Part shown: positions 9,917-20,112 of the stretch, piece by piece | How the letters are laid out: each line of letters begins with the position of its first letter | How positions within the stretch are numbered: the stretch's first letter is position 1 | Source: Hippopus hippopus | Lineage: Eukaryota > Mollusca > Bivalvia > Cardiida > Cardiidae | Assembly (NCBI GenBank): GCA_946811185.2 | Contig: OX328101.1 | Span: forward strand, 32,162,122 to 32,226,121 | Length of the DNA stretch: 64,000 bases | Direction: 5' to 3' | Notes under the pieces: model-generated | Database searches by the model: none | What the model was told of the DNA's origin: nothing | Seen by the model: only the letters and a program-made list of their open reading frames with translations | Position numbers and translations under genes: made by a program

Positions 9917-10096
9917 TTAAACCTTTTTTCAAATAAACCTGTTTTTCAATGAGCCCCAAGAAAATTGCCTTTAAAAAACATTGTGGGAAAATAATGAAAT
10001 GCTGATGACCAGAATCTTTTCCATTTCCAACAGTGTTTTCCATCCTTTCAAAGACAAAAAAATTGTGCCACATTTGATGTGTGTTTACAAATGCTT
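9917..10096 (+). mobile_element. Family A, diverged, interrupted by family B
   Basis: The palindrome is weak (TGCTGATGACCAGAATC). It stops at ACAAATGCTTTTAA, where a family B copy is inserted. Probable continuation at 10298-10324 (GTAAAATTTTGTCAG). Confidence 0.65.
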
Positions 10097-10297
10097 TTAA
10101 CCCTTAAGCTGCTAAGTGCGACTCTCTGACCTTTTTTGGACAGTGTAGATCAAGATCAGAACGTGAAGTCTGATCTTTGATTTACACTGTCCAATAAGGA
10201 AGTATTATTCCCCAAAACATAACTTCGAAATAGCAATATTTGGGTTTTTAATCTCATTGAAAATTTCATTTTAGTTATTTAGCAGGATAAAGGTTAA
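10097..10297 (-). mobile_element. Family B, full length
   Basis: TTAA at both ends (10097-10100, 10294-10297), with TTAACCCTTAAGCTGCTAAG and TTTAGCAGGATAAAGGTTAA as terminal inverted repeats. The centre, GACAGTGTAGATCAAGATCA / GATCTTTGATTTACACTGTC, is a slightly asymmetric palindrome. Confidence 0.8.
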
Positions 10298-10324
10298 AAC
10301 AGTCAAGAGTAAAATTTTGTCAGC
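10298..10324 (+). mobile_element. Family A, right remnant of the interrupted copy
   Basis: GAGTAAAATTTTGTCAG matches the family A right end (TCTAAAATTTTGTCG). Short, so assignment rests on its position after the nested B copy. Confidence 0.4.
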
Positions 10325-10332
10325 CTGTTTTT

Positions 10333-12393
10333 AGCTCACCTGAGCATGTTCGTCGTCCGTCGTCAACTTTTACCTTGTGTACGCTCTAGAGGCTACATTT
10401 TCAATCCGATACTCATGAAACTTGGTCAGAATGTTTGTCTCGATAATATCTCGGACAAGTTCCAAAATGGGTCATGTCAGGTCAAAAACTAGGTCACTAG
10501 GTCAAATCTTAGAAAAACCTTGTGTACGCTCTAGTGGCCACATTTTCAGTCCGATACTCATGAAAGTTGGTCAGAATGTTTGCCTTGATGATATCTTGGA
10601 CAAGTTTGAAATTGGGTCATGTTGGGTCAAAAACTAGGTCACTAGGTCAAATCTTATAAAAACCTTGTGTACGCTCTAGAGGCCACATTTTCAGTCAGAT
10701 ACTCATGAAACAGAATGTTTGTCTTGATGATATCTTGGATGAGTTTGAAAATGGGTCATGTCGGGTCAAAAACTAGGTCACTAGGTCAAATCTTAGAAAA
10801 ACCTTGTGTACGCTCTAGAGGCCACATTTTTAGTCAGATACTCATGAAACTTGGTCAGAATGTTTGTCTTGATGATATCTCGGATGAGTTTAAAAATGGG
10901 TGATGTCGGGTCAAAAACTAGGTCACTAGGTCAAATCTTAGAAAAACCTTGTGTACGCTCTAGAGGCCACATTTTCAGTCCGATACTCATGAAACTTGGT
11001 CAGAATGTTTGCCTTGACGATATCTCGGACGTTTTCGAAAATGGGTCATGTCGGGTCAAAAACTAGGTCACTGGGTCAAATCTTATAAAAACCTTGTGTA
11101 CGCTCTAGAGGCCACATTTTCAGTCAGATACTCATGAAACAGAATGTTTGTCTTGATGATATCTTGGATGAGTTTGAAAATGGGTCATGTCGGGTCAAAA
11201 ACTAGGTCACTAGGTCAAATCTTAGAAAAACCTTGTGTACGCTCTAGAGGCCACATTTTTAGTCAGATACTCATGAAACTTGGTCAGAATGTTTGTCTTG
11301 ATGATATCTCGGATGAGTTTAAAAATGGGTGATGTCGGGTCAAAAACTAGGTCACTAGGTCAAATCTTAGAAAAACCTTGTGTACGCTCTAGAGGCCACA
11401 TTTTCAGTCCGATACTCATGAAACTTGGTCAGAATGTTTGCCTTGACGATATCTCGGACGTTTTCGAAAATGGGTCATGTCGGGTCAAAAACTAGGTCAC
11501 TAGGTCAAATCTTATAAAAACCTTGTGTACGCTCTAGAGGCCACATTTTCAGTCAGATACTCATGAAACAGAATGTTTGTCTTGATGATATCTTGGATGA
11601 GTTTGAAAATGGGTCATGTCGGGTCAAAAACTAGGTCACTAGGTCAAATCTTAGAAAAACCTTGTGTACGCTCTAGAGGCCACATTTTTAGTCAGATACT
11701 CATGAAACTTGGTCAGAATGTTTGTCTTGATGATATCTCGGATGAGTTTAAAAATGGGTGATGTCGGGTCAAAAACTAGGTCACTAGGTCAAATCTTAGA
11801 AAAACCTTGTGTACGCTCTAGAGGCCACATTTTCAGCCCAAAACTCTTGAAAGTTGGTCAGAATGTTTGTCTTGATGATAGCTTAAACGAGTTCAAAAAT
11901 GGGTCATGTCGGGTCCAAAACTAGGTTACTAGGGCAAATCTTAGAAAAACCTTGTGTACGCTCTAGAGGCCACCTTTTCAGTCCGATACTCATGAAACTT
12001 GGCCAGAATGTTTGTCTTGATGATATCTTGGATAAGTTTGAAAATGGGTCATGTCGGGCAAAAAACTAGGTCACTAGATCATATCTTAGAAAAACCTTGT
12101 GTACGCTCTAGAGGCCACCTTTTCAGTCCAATACTCATGAAACTTGGCCAGAATGTTTGTCTTGATGATATCTTGGATAAGTTTGAAAATGGGTCATGTC
12201 GGGCAAAAAACTAGGTCACTAGATCATATCTTAGAAAAACCTTGTGTACGCTCTAGAGGCCACATTTTCAGTTCAAAACTCTTGAAAGTTGGTCAGAATG
12301 TTTGTCTTGATGATATCTTGGTCGAGTTTGAGAATGGGTCATGTCGGGTAGATTGAAAATGGGTCATGTTTGGTCAAAAGACTCAGGTGAGCG
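10333..12393 (+). mobile_element. Element with inverted ends holding a satellite array
   Basis: Left AGCTCACCTGAG (10333-10344) and right CTCAGGTGAGC (12382-12392) are inverted repeats (11 bp perfect), followed outside by a GGGCCATCATGGCCC palindrome at about 12400-12414. Inside lie about 14 copies of a 145-bp unit. TIR-bounded elements with internal tandem repeats are common in bivalves (recalled, not searched). The class is unresolved. Confidence 0.7.
10373..12360 (+). repeat. 145-bp tandem array with 429-bp higher-order period
   Basis: CCTTGTGTACGCTCTAGA starts at 10373, 10518, 10663, 10802, 10947, 11092, 11231, 11376, 11521, 11660, 11805, 11950, 12095 and 12240. Spacing is 145 bp except three 139-bp steps caused by loss of TTGGTC after CTCATGAAAC. 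The order 139-145-145 recurs, so 10663-11091, 11092-11520 and 11521-11949 form a trimer-based higher-order repeat. The first two trimers are almost identical; the third diverges after about 11830. Confidence 0.95.
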
Positions 12394-12475
12394 ACTTTAG
12401 GGCCATCATGGCCCTCTTGTATGAGTAACTTTTGGTGCTTTATGGGAAAGTGTAGATCAAGCACAATTAAAAATG
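12394..12475. repeat. GGGCCATCATGGCCC palindrome and flank
   Basis: A 15-bp hairpin directly outside the right inverted end; probably part of the same element terminus. Confidence 0.45.
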
Positions 12476-12689
12476 TTAACCCTTATCCTGCTAGGTAAGT
12501 GACTCGAAATTTTTGAGCCGATGGTAAACCCCCCCAAATTTGCTATTTCATAGGTAATTTTTTGGGGGACAGTATGTGCTTATCGGACAGTGTAGATCAA
12601 AGATCAGACTGCACGTTCTGTGCAGTCTGATCTTGATCTACATTGTCCGCAAAAGGTCAGTGAGTCACGCTTAGCAGCCTAAGAGTTAA
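12476..12689 (+). mobile_element. Family B, full length, reference copy
   Basis: 214 bp between TTAA 12476-12479 and 12686-12689. Terminal inverted repeats TTAACCCTTATCCTGCTA and TAGCAGCCTAAGAGTTAA. The core palindrome pairs GGACAGTGTAGATCAAAGAT with ATCTTGATCTACATTGTCCG across GTGCAGTCTGATC. No coding capacity. It shares TTAA plus CYCTT ends with family A, so both may use the same transposase source. Confidence 0.88.
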
Positions 12690-13292
12690 GTCTTGGATTT
12701 GGATCAATTTGTGGTATATTTCTGGCCTAACTTGGTGTAGATTTGCAACATTCTGTATTTTCTGAAGGGTTCGATTTAAGTAATTTTAGGTGGGTGGGGC
12801 TGAACCAAAGCTATTTCGACACCCTCTGGCTGTTGAAGGATTTAAATGAATTCATAGATATAAATTTCTGCAGGACTGGGATAAAGGATGGAAGGAGAGA
12901 GAGTGTCTTCATTATGTCCCTTTTGTGGTTTACCTTGAATCGAAAATCATACTCAAGATAGGATCAGATAATAAATCATTATGCCCTATTACTAGCATAA
13001 TGCACAGGAATGTGTCATGTAAAAATAGGCTCATACTAGTATCCCAAAATGCTTTCTTTGCATGATAAGCCAAATATTTATTTTCAATTTCTGTACTAAT
13101 AAAAAGTTTTGCCCCCTCCCCTTTCCTGCTGTTTTGGAAAAATTATGAGGGAAAGCAGCAATTGCTTGATACTTGCTTTTCTATACTGCTATACTGCTAG
13201 AAAGAAATTATTTCCTATCCTTCAGTGTTTGTCCTTGATATAACCTGCAATAGTTGTGTTAGTCTAAAAAGGGACATGTCTTCAGTGTAAAG
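12690..13292. other. Unique DNA, no gene called
   Basis: A 72-codon frame at 12743-12961 is the longest; no domain or family is recognisable. Confidence 0.35.
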
Positions 13293-13372
13293 TGCATATG
13301 TGAACAGTGTAGATCAAGATTAGAATATAAAAAATATGCAGTCTGAATTTCAAATGAGACTGCATATCTAAA
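13293..13372. mobile_element. Family B core, rearranged
   Basis: AACAGTGTAGATCAAGATTA then two copies of the inner arm (TATGCAGTCTGAA and GAGACTGCATATC) forming their own small inverted repeat. Confidence 0.55.
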
Positions 13373-13804
13373 AGCTGATATGTGTTCATGAAAATATGAA
13401 AACTTTCAGAACAATATTAATATTACCTCTCAAGGTTTGGCACTAAATTTTAGGACAGATGTCCCAAAGCTTTTATTTAGCATAATATGGAACATCTCAC
13501 TTACAATTGCTGCATCCATGGTGTTCTATATTCTCGTATCTTAGGGATCGCAGTTCAGTTTGTTGGTGTTTACCATATAGGTTTCCTTTCTTCTATGCCA
13601 AGGCAGATGTTAATGTCTTCTCAATGGCAGTGATACAATGGGTAAGAGAGCTTAAATCTACTGTCATTATCAAAAAATGTACTAACGTTTTGTATCTTCC
13701 AATTGATAAAACGATGAATTTCCCTTTCATAATCATTTTTGTTGCCTATAATTAATATCTATTTGCGGCTTACTTTGGCCAAATTACCACCATTTATAGA
13801 TACT
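13373..13804. other. Unique AT-rich DNA
   Basis: Open frame 13507-13755 is unsupported; no repeat recognised. Confidence 0.35.
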
Positions 13805-13890
13805 GTACTATTATCAAACAATCCTGTGATTTAACAACTCTGAGGTAAAGGCTTGTGAACACAATATACCGAAAAGGAGAAAATATAAGA
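13805..13890 (+). mobile_element. Family A left-end fragment
   Basis: CAAACAATCCTGTGATTTAA to CCGAAAAGGAGAAAATA; truncated within the left palindrome arm. Confidence 0.55.
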
Positions 13891-13909
13891 TCTTTCCTCT
13901 AAATTGGTT

Positions 13910-14120
13910 TAGGACCCATCTATGTTAGTGCAAAAGTCCATCTCTTGTGTGATAGGAGACTTATTTTTTTGCAGTGTAAAAGTACCACTCTGTGTGGTAT
14001 AAGACATATTCTTTTGTAGTGCAAAAATCAAGCTCTTGTGTGGTAGGAGACTTGTCTGTTGCACTGAAAAAGTTCTTGTGTGGTAAGGCAAAAATCTTGC
14101 TTGAGTTGCATGGCATTCCA
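13910..14120 (-). repeat. 45-bp minisatellite, left block
   Basis: Imperfect units of about 45 bp with GTGCAAAAGTCCA and CTCTTGTGTGRTAGGAGACT. Same repeat as 14828-15425; the two blocks are separated by an inserted element. Confidence 0.85.
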
Positions 14121-14202
14121 GGGTCCATATTCACCAAACAGTTCTTAAGAATATTCTTAGTATTATTGTAAAGAATTTTCTAAATTTGAAAGTAACACAA
14201 GA

Positions 14203-14488
14203 CTGATTGATTGATTAATTGTATGGTGTTCAATGCTGTTTTCAACATTATTGCAGTTATACTGCAGTGGCTGGTGCACTTATCTATGCTTTCCTTGAGT
14301 TTCTTTTACCAGTACTCCGTGCAATATTCTTTCCAAGCCACTGGCTGCTTTCCCGCATAACCATCATCAAAACAATGGTCAGCATTGAGAGAGGAATGAA
14401 TCCTGTAGCAATGACCATTATCAGTCCTCAGAAAGAAGCTGGGAATCAAACCAGTCCTGTACACTACAGACTGCCCTATGGGGCTTGG
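14203..14488 (-). mobile_element. tRNA-derived SINE with 13-bp target duplication
   Basis: Flanked by perfect AAGTAACACAAGA at 14190-14202 and 14489-14501. The minus strand gives a B box GGTTTGATTCCC near the tRNA end and finishes in ATTG-rich tail sequence CAATCAATCAATCAG. It is inserted into the left target duplication of the next SINE. Confidence 0.85.
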
Positions 14489-14514
14489 CAAGTAACACAA
14501 GAACTGATTAGCCA

Positions 14515-14728
14515 ATTTGTTGTTTGTGTTTGAATATTATGCCGTTTAACAGCTTAGGTCATAAGACAGTGGTCAGTGCACTTCTGTATGTGTTTACTGC
14601 TTTCTCCTGCGCATCAGAGGGGAGAAGCTAAAAATCTCCGAAAAGAAAATTTACCTCAACTGGGTATCGAACCCGCAACCACCAGATCACATTTCAGATA
14701 TGCTGACCACTGAGCTACCTGGCTGGGC
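14515..14728 (-). mobile_element. tRNA-derived SINE, second family, with target duplication
   Basis: Minus strand shows A box TAGCTCAGTGGTCAGC and a canonical B box GGTTCGATACC. Flanked by AACTGATTAGCCAA (14501-14514) and AACTGATTGGCCAA (14729-14742), one mismatch. Its body differs from the more common SINE here. Confidence 0.8.
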
Positions 14729-14827
14729 AACTGATTGGCCAAACCATGGTTTCGCCAACAAGGAATTCTTTCTAAATCTGGAAGATGACCAAGAATGTTC
14801 TTAAGAGTTGTTGATGAATACTGACCC

Positions 14828-15425
14828 AGCTCATGTTTGGTAGAAGGACTTACCTGATGTGGTGCAAAAGTCCAGCTCTTGTCTGGTAGGGAAAGAGTGG
14901 AGCTCATGTGTGGTAGGGGCTTATGTGTCATGCAAAATCCTGCTCATGTGTGGTAGAGAACTTATTTATTGCAGTGCAAAAGTACAACTCTTGTGTGGTT
15001 GAGGACTCATCTATTGTAGTGCAAAAGTGTAGCTTTTGCGTGGTAAGGAAAAGGTCCAGCTCTTGTGTGATAGGGGGACTTATCTGTTGGACTGCAAAAG
15101 TCCATCACTTCTGAGTTACTTTTTGTTTGTTAAAAGTCGAGCTCTTGTGTGGTAGAGGACTTGTATATATCTGTTGTAGTGCAAAAGTCCAACTGTTTAA
15201 AGTTGGGCAAAAGTACAACTCGTGTGTGGCAGAAGACCAATTTTTGCAGTGCCTAATTCAGGTTCTTGTTTGGTAGAGGACTTCTCTGTTGCTGTGCAAA
15301 AGTCCTGCTCTTGTGTGGTAGGGGGACTTATCTGTCTTGGTGCAAAATCTAGCTGCTTTTTGCCAGAGGAGTTATCTTTTACAATGAAAAAATCCACCTT
15401 TATTCTTAAGTGCAAAAGGTAAACA
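14828..15425 (-). repeat. 45-bp minisatellite, right block
   Basis: About 13 units; GCAAAAG positions such as 14976 and 15021 give a 45-bp step. Typical unit: CTCTTGTGTGGTAG, GGACTTATCTGTTG, CAGTGCAAAAGT. Units diverge toward the right end. Confidence 0.88.
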
Positions 15426-15904
15426 TATAGTTAAATACTCGCATGAAGGGCATATAATGAGGTGTTTCATCAGTCAGATATCTGCTTTTGGGGGTCTAGG
15501 CACACTGTCTTATTTGCAGTTAGCTATTTTATTTAATTGGACTGAAGACGTATGAAATAAGGAGCAAAACAATTGGTCTAGAGCCTACCTTCTGCAGTAA
15601 CCTTCACATAAATACTTTGCATAGGGGTTACAGATGGAAGTTTTGATAACATGTCAGGATGCAGTAAAAATGGCATTCAAGAGGTTGCAATATAAACACT
15701 AAAATCATTTCCAAGTTGCAGGATGGGACAAGGAATAACAACAAGAGCTCTGGAGTTGGCTGTGGCAGGTGTTTTAGCTTTTCTCCACAAACTTGAACCC
15801 TTCAGGGTCCATCCTAAGTAATACTGGAAACCTTCTTTGCATTTTTTGGGCATATTGGGATTTTAAAAAATTGGCATCAAAATCTTGATTTGAAAAATTC
15901 TCTC
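15426..15904. other. Unique DNA
   Basis: No repeat or gene recognised. Confidence 0.35.
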
Positions 15905-16078
15905 TTAACCCATTACCACACTATCCCAAATATTTAGGACCCTGTTGGAGAAGATGCTTGAAAGTAAGTTTCCTACCATGTTAAAGAACTTAAGTTTAAT
16001 TGTGTCACTATCGAAATTGTCGTCTGCAGAAGCTTTTAATTTGGAAGAGTCTAGAATTTGTTATTTGATGAAGAATTA
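15905..16078 (+). mobile_element. Family A, palindrome deleted
   Basis: TTAACCCATTACCACACTAT to TTTGATGAAGAATTA. The core is replaced by unrelated AAGTTTCCTACCATGTTAAA. Confidence 0.7.
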
Positions 16079-16079
16079 G

Positions 16080-16289
16080 TCTGTTCTAAACAATCCCAAG
16101 TTTTAAGGGCCAAGAGAAAAAGGGCTATTAAAAACAATGTGGGAAGAGCAAAAATTGCAGGTTACCAGCATTTTCCCCTTTTCCCACAATACTTATTTCA
16201 ATTCTATGACAAAAATACTCTTTTGATCTTATTTAATTTGTCATCTGCAAATTCTTTCAATTTGGACTTGTCATTTGTTAAAGAGTTAA
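16080..16289 (+). mobile_element. Family A, near full length
   Basis: The left end has decayed to CTGTTCTAAACAATCCC; core ATTGCAGGTTACCAGCAT is mismatched; ends TTTGTTAAAGAGTTAA. Abuts copies on both sides. Confidence 0.75.
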
Positions 16290-16295
16290 TTACAG

Positions 16296-16380
16296 AGAAG
16301 CATTTTCTCCTTTTCCCCCTGTGTTTTCAAAGGCTGTCTTTCTCAGTGTTGTTAAAAGTCAGGTAGTGTGGTAAAGAGTT
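16296..16380 (-). mobile_element. Family A half copy
   Basis: Only the right arm onward: AAGCATTTTCTCCTTTTCC to GTGTGGTAAAGAGTTA. Its end is shared with the next copy. Confidence 0.7.
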
Positions 16381-16611
16381 ATCCCTTCACAACACAATCC
16401 TTTCTTCTAGTGACCCTGGGTTGAAAGGTTTTTGAAAACCTTGTTGGAAAAAGAGAAAATGCTAGTAACCAGCATTTTCTCCTTTTCCCACAGTGTCTTC
16501 TATCCTATCACAGACAAATCTTAACATTTTATCAATATTCAGTTCGTCATCAGTCTTCACATGCTTACAATTTGGACTAGCGTAATATTTTCTTGTTTGG
16601 TAAAGAGTTAA
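16377..16611 (+). mobile_element. Family A, full length
   Basis: TTATCCCTTCACAACACAAT to GTTTGGTAAAGAGTTAA; its last TTAA (16608-16611) starts the next copy. Confidence 0.85.
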
Positions 16612-16836
16612 CCCTTTCCCACACAATCCCGAGTTTTAAAGACCCTGAGGAAGAAGCCTTTTGAAAACATTGTTGGAAAAGGAGAAAATGCTGGTAACCA
16701 GCATTTTCTCCTTTTCTCACAATGTTTTCTATCCTATCAAAGAAAAATTTCATCTTTTTAGCCACATTCAAATTGTCATCAGCAAATGCTTTCAATTTGG
16801 AGAAGTCTTAAATTTTGTCGTTTGATAAAGAGTTAA
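16608..16836 (+). mobile_element. Family A, full length
   Basis: Starts on the shared TTAA, with CCCTTTCCCACACAAT following, and ends GATAAAGAGTTAA. Palindrome nearly perfect (GTTGG against CTCAC). Confidence 0.9.
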
Positions 16837-17052
16837 TATTCATACAGAAAACAGGTCATAAAGAAAGACTAGTGCATTTTTCATAATGAAATACCAGAGA
16901 GGGAAAATTAATTTACCTGACATACTACGAGTGCAAGTTTATTATTGATTTTGATTGAACTTTCTTTCCGTCCTTTGCAGCGACGACCTTCCTGCCTTCC
17001 ATCAGTGTTATTATTAATATTTATGCTATCAATTAAAAAGTGCAAACAAATT

Positions 17053-17260
17053 ATAACCCTTAGAGTGTAGAATAAACCCAACAGACACTTTGAATCTAGA
17101 AATAGAGTCCGAAACTAATGAAATTTTAAGGTTACTCTTGTGCAGAATGTCTTAGCAAAAAGGATAGAGTAGATCAGAAATCAGACCGTATGTTTGTGTG
17201 GTCTTGATCTGTACTGGCCACAAAAGCAGCTAAAGTTATGAAAGAGGCTTGAAGGGTTGG
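17053..17260 (+). mobile_element. Family B variant, near full length
   Basis: TAACCCTTAGAGTG start, GAATAAACCCAACAGACA and TCTAGAAATAGAGTCCG shared with 6673-6770. Core GTAGATCAGAAATCAGACCG / GTGGTCTTGATCTGTAC. Serves as the uninterrupted comparison for the nested copy at 6673-7108. Confidence 0.7.
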
Positions 17261-17407
17261 ATTGGTGTTTGGACTAACAGTCTAAAAACTCAAAAAGAGA
17301 ACTTGGTGTGACATATCATGTGTTAATAAACTCACCAACCATCTCTTTAGAGGGGGTACAATCTAGAATTACAACTCCCTCTCAAAGAAGATAAAATAAG
17401 AAATATT

Positions 17408-17452
17408 CAAATCTTGGACTTCTCCATAGTAAAAGCATTTACAGACAACAAA
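17408..17452 (-). mobile_element. Family A end fragment
   Basis: AATCTTGGACTTCTCC then AAAGCATTTACAGACAACAA; only the TTAA-proximal part, running into the next copy. Confidence 0.5.
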
Positions 17453-17680
17453 CTCATTCTTTACCAAACAATCCTGAATTTTAACGATCATTATGAAAGA
17501 AGGCTTATGAAACCATTGTGAGAAAGGAGAAAATGCTGATATCTAGTATCTAATCATTTTCCTTCGTTTTCTGCCCTTTTGAAGACAAATTCCATCATTT
17601 TGACTTCCTTTTATTTGACGTCTGCAAATGCTTTCAATTTGGATGTGTCTTTTATTTTGTTGTCCGATAAAGATTTAAAT
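17448..17680 (+). mobile_element. Family A, full length, core decayed
   Basis: CATTCTTTACCAAACAAT to TCCGATAAAGATTTAA. The core ATGCTGATATCTAGTATC has lost the usual inner arm. Confidence 0.75.
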
Positions 17681-17835
17681 GTAGCTCAAACTATAAGGAC
17701 TGTCTTTGAAAGTCTGAAAAACATCTTGGAAAAATTAGAAATGCCTGTTTTAAGCATTTTTTCCTTTGTTCACACCATCTTGCACAACCGTTTTTCCTCC
17801 AGATCATTATACCACGAAACATTTTGATAAAGGAT
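17680..17835 (-). mobile_element. Family A, 5' truncated
   Basis: Resumes in the spacer (ATGTAGCTCAAACTATAAGG) and ends ATTTTGATAAAGGAT; core ATGCCTGTTTTAAGCAT. Confidence 0.6.
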
Positions 17836-17854
17836 ATATTAAAACATCAAACGG

Positions 17855-18084
17855 CTAAACTCTTTACCAAACAACAAAATTTTAGCCTTGTCCAAATTGA
17901 AAGCATTTGCAGACAACAATTTCAGTGTTGCTAACATGGTGCAATTATTCTTTGATTGGGTAGAAAGCATTGTGGGAAAAGGAGAAAATGCTGGTTACCA
18001 GCATTTTCTTCTTTTCCCTCAGTGTTTTCAAAAGGCTTCTTTCCCAGGGTTGTTAAATGTCGGCATTGTGTGGTAAAGGGTTAA
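17855..18084 (-). mobile_element. Family A, full length
   Basis: CTAAACTCTTTACCAAACAA to TGTGGTAAAGGGTTAA, with a well-paired core. Confidence 0.88.
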
Positions 18085-18450
18085 AATAATCAGATATGGG
18101 TTATGATGGAAAGTGCTGGGGTTCATCTTTTTAACCAGTGGTAATCAAGAAGCACTAGAATTATAGATTTAGGAGTTTTCTTTGAAAGACATCAAAGAGT
18201 TATCAAATGTAGGGATCTCTTTATAAACAGTTTAATTACTGGTGTTGCATAACCTGTCAGAAATATTTGGATAAGTATAAACTAGGTATAATGCAGTATG
18301 AATATGATAAATTGTCACCTAAACCCATGGCCGGGAGTTGTCAAACACGACAAAATACTTCTCTTTTTTCTTTTCAGTAGCAATGAAAACTGAGATGATC
18401 TGGATGTGCACACCATGTTGCTAAGGAAACACTATGCATCTCTTCAATTT

Positions 18451-18660
18451 CTTAACTCTACGCTATACATCTACAAAATTTTAGACTTGTTTCAAAGTAT
18501 TTGCAGACAACTAATTTAAAATATCTTAAAATATTATTTCTGTTTCTGAAACTGTAGAAAAAATTGTAAGGAAGGAGAAAATGATGGTTACCAGCAATCT
18601 CTCCTTCCCTCACAGTGTTATCAAAAGCCTTTTTTCCTTTGGAATTGTTTGGAAAAGTAA
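18451..18660 (-). mobile_element. Family A, diverged
   Basis: TTAACTCTACGCTATACATC start; core ATGATGGTTACCAGCAATC is imperfect; end decayed to TTTGGAAAAGTAAA. Confidence 0.65.
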
Positions 18661-18791
18661 ATTTTAAGACACCATTATTATTTACTTTTCATTAGGTCTT
18701 TAACAGACAACAGAGTTTTAGACAACAGAGTATTTTCTCCCTTTTATCACAATCTTTTCAAGGCTTTAGGGTTATAATTAACAGAATCATG

Positions 18792-19692
18792 CAGTGTCTG
18801 ATCCAGAGGGCGCGATTGCAAGAATCACCCGAATTTTTCATCATTCACACACATTTTCAAAACCAGTGCACCACAGTCATGCGCAAAAAACAATTAGGCA
18901 ATTAATTTTGATCACTAGTTAAACTTAATGATCAAATGTTCATGTAAAAATCACTTTCACAGCCAGCACTACTGCATCAGATCATTCCTATGAATCAAGA
19001 GTGACTTCCCTTTTTTACTTCACAGACTTTGATTTCACGAAAGAAAATGTCTGCCATATTTTTTTTTTCTTCTCGATTTAAAAATATCAAATACATGTCT
19101 CCAACATTTTTTATCAAAATAAATATGAGTGAAGGACTGCCTTGCTATCAAAATACATACCAAAGCTGTCATGATGACTTTATTTCGATATTTACTGTAT
19201 TAATTTCGATTAATACCGATTCCCGGAAGTTGATATTATTTTTAGCATACATGTAAACCCAAACAAATAGCGATGATATTGACAGTTTTGTTTAAAAAGA
19301 TGGACGAAAATATCAAATTACTGATTTGTTTATGCATAAAGCAGGTGGCACTGAAGATGTACAATCAGTTTGGGAAAATTCTGTTATTCATCATGCAAGT
19401 CACCGCCATGCGACGCAGAGGTGAGCGTAACTGATGAAAGTATAGGGACGCGTTTTAACTTCTATTTACAGTTATGACTTTTAAGTTTCAAAGTAAGGGT
19501 ATGAACAAGACCAAAGCACAGTACTATAGAAATGAAAGGGTTTTAATAAATAAAAAAAGAGATTAGATCAAGTTCTGTTCCTTGCATTTTGTAGTTAATT
19601 TTGATTCCCCGTATTTTTCAGAAATCCTCCATGCTTTGCAGAATGATGGAGGGACAATCCCCCACTTTTTTCAAATCCTGGATCAGACACTG
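18792..19692. mobile_element. Family D TIR element with 6-bp flanking repeat
   Basis: 901 bp with perfect 15-bp inverted ends CAGTGTCTGATCCAG (18792-18806) and CTGGATCAGACACTG (19678-19692), flanked by ATCATG on both sides (18786-18791, 19693-19698). The subterminal GGGCGCGATTGCAAGAATC resembles the element at 24585. No transposase frame is visible; the longest frame (19029-19256) is AT-rich and unrecognised. A 6-bp duplication would fit Dada or IS3EU; a decayed 8-bp hAT site is also possible. Confidence 0.75.
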
Positions 19693-19769
19693 ATCATGTG
19701 CTAGTGGATGAAAGAGGGACTTGTGATCTAATGCCAATAATGCTTTGATTTAGTAATTCTTTTTATGTT

Positions 19770-19817
19770 TACTCTGTTTAGATCAAGATCAGCATGTAAA
19801 GAACATGCAGTCTTAAC
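19770..19817. mobile_element. Family B core fragment
   Basis: TTTAGATCAAGATCAGCATG then GAACATGCAGTCTTAACC. Confidence 0.45.
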
Positions 19818-19850
19818 CAATATAGCCTTCTTACCTGGATTTGAATTGCT

Positions 19851-19901
19851 TATGCAGACCGTGTAGATCAAGATCAGACTGACGGAGTGTGTAGTTTTAC
19901 C
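19851..19901. mobile_element. Family B core fragment
   Basis: GACCGTGTAGATCAAGATCA GACTG followed by GTGTGTAGTTTTACC; half a palindrome is well kept. Confidence 0.45.
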
Positions 19902-20112
19902 CTCAGTCAACGCTACTTTTTTGCTAAAGTGCAATATCTGCATTTTTAGTTCTGACTAAGAATGTGCATTACGTTTATTTAACACCAGAAGGGTTATGTT
20001 GAATCTACCATCTGATATATTGCGAGCCATTCCTGGGAAAATTAGCCTTTGCATTTCTGTATTTTGGTCTAACTCTGATAGACAGTGTCCCATTTTATCA
20101 ACCCTTGGAGCA

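Larger units (their letters stand above)
14121..14827. mobile_element. TIR element carrying two nested SINEs
   Basis: The ends GGGTCCATATTCACCAAACA and its diverged inverse TTGATGAATACTGACCC flank an internal inverted pair GTTCTTAAGAAT / TGTTCTTAAGAG. Removing the two SINEs with one target duplication each leaves about 180 bp. It splits a minisatellite. A related sequence is at 23035-23182. Confidence 0.75.

Noticed and set aside
10422..12356. Series of 60-71 codon frames with near-identical translations
   Set aside because: They are the same frame repeated in each satellite unit, with no signs of coding.
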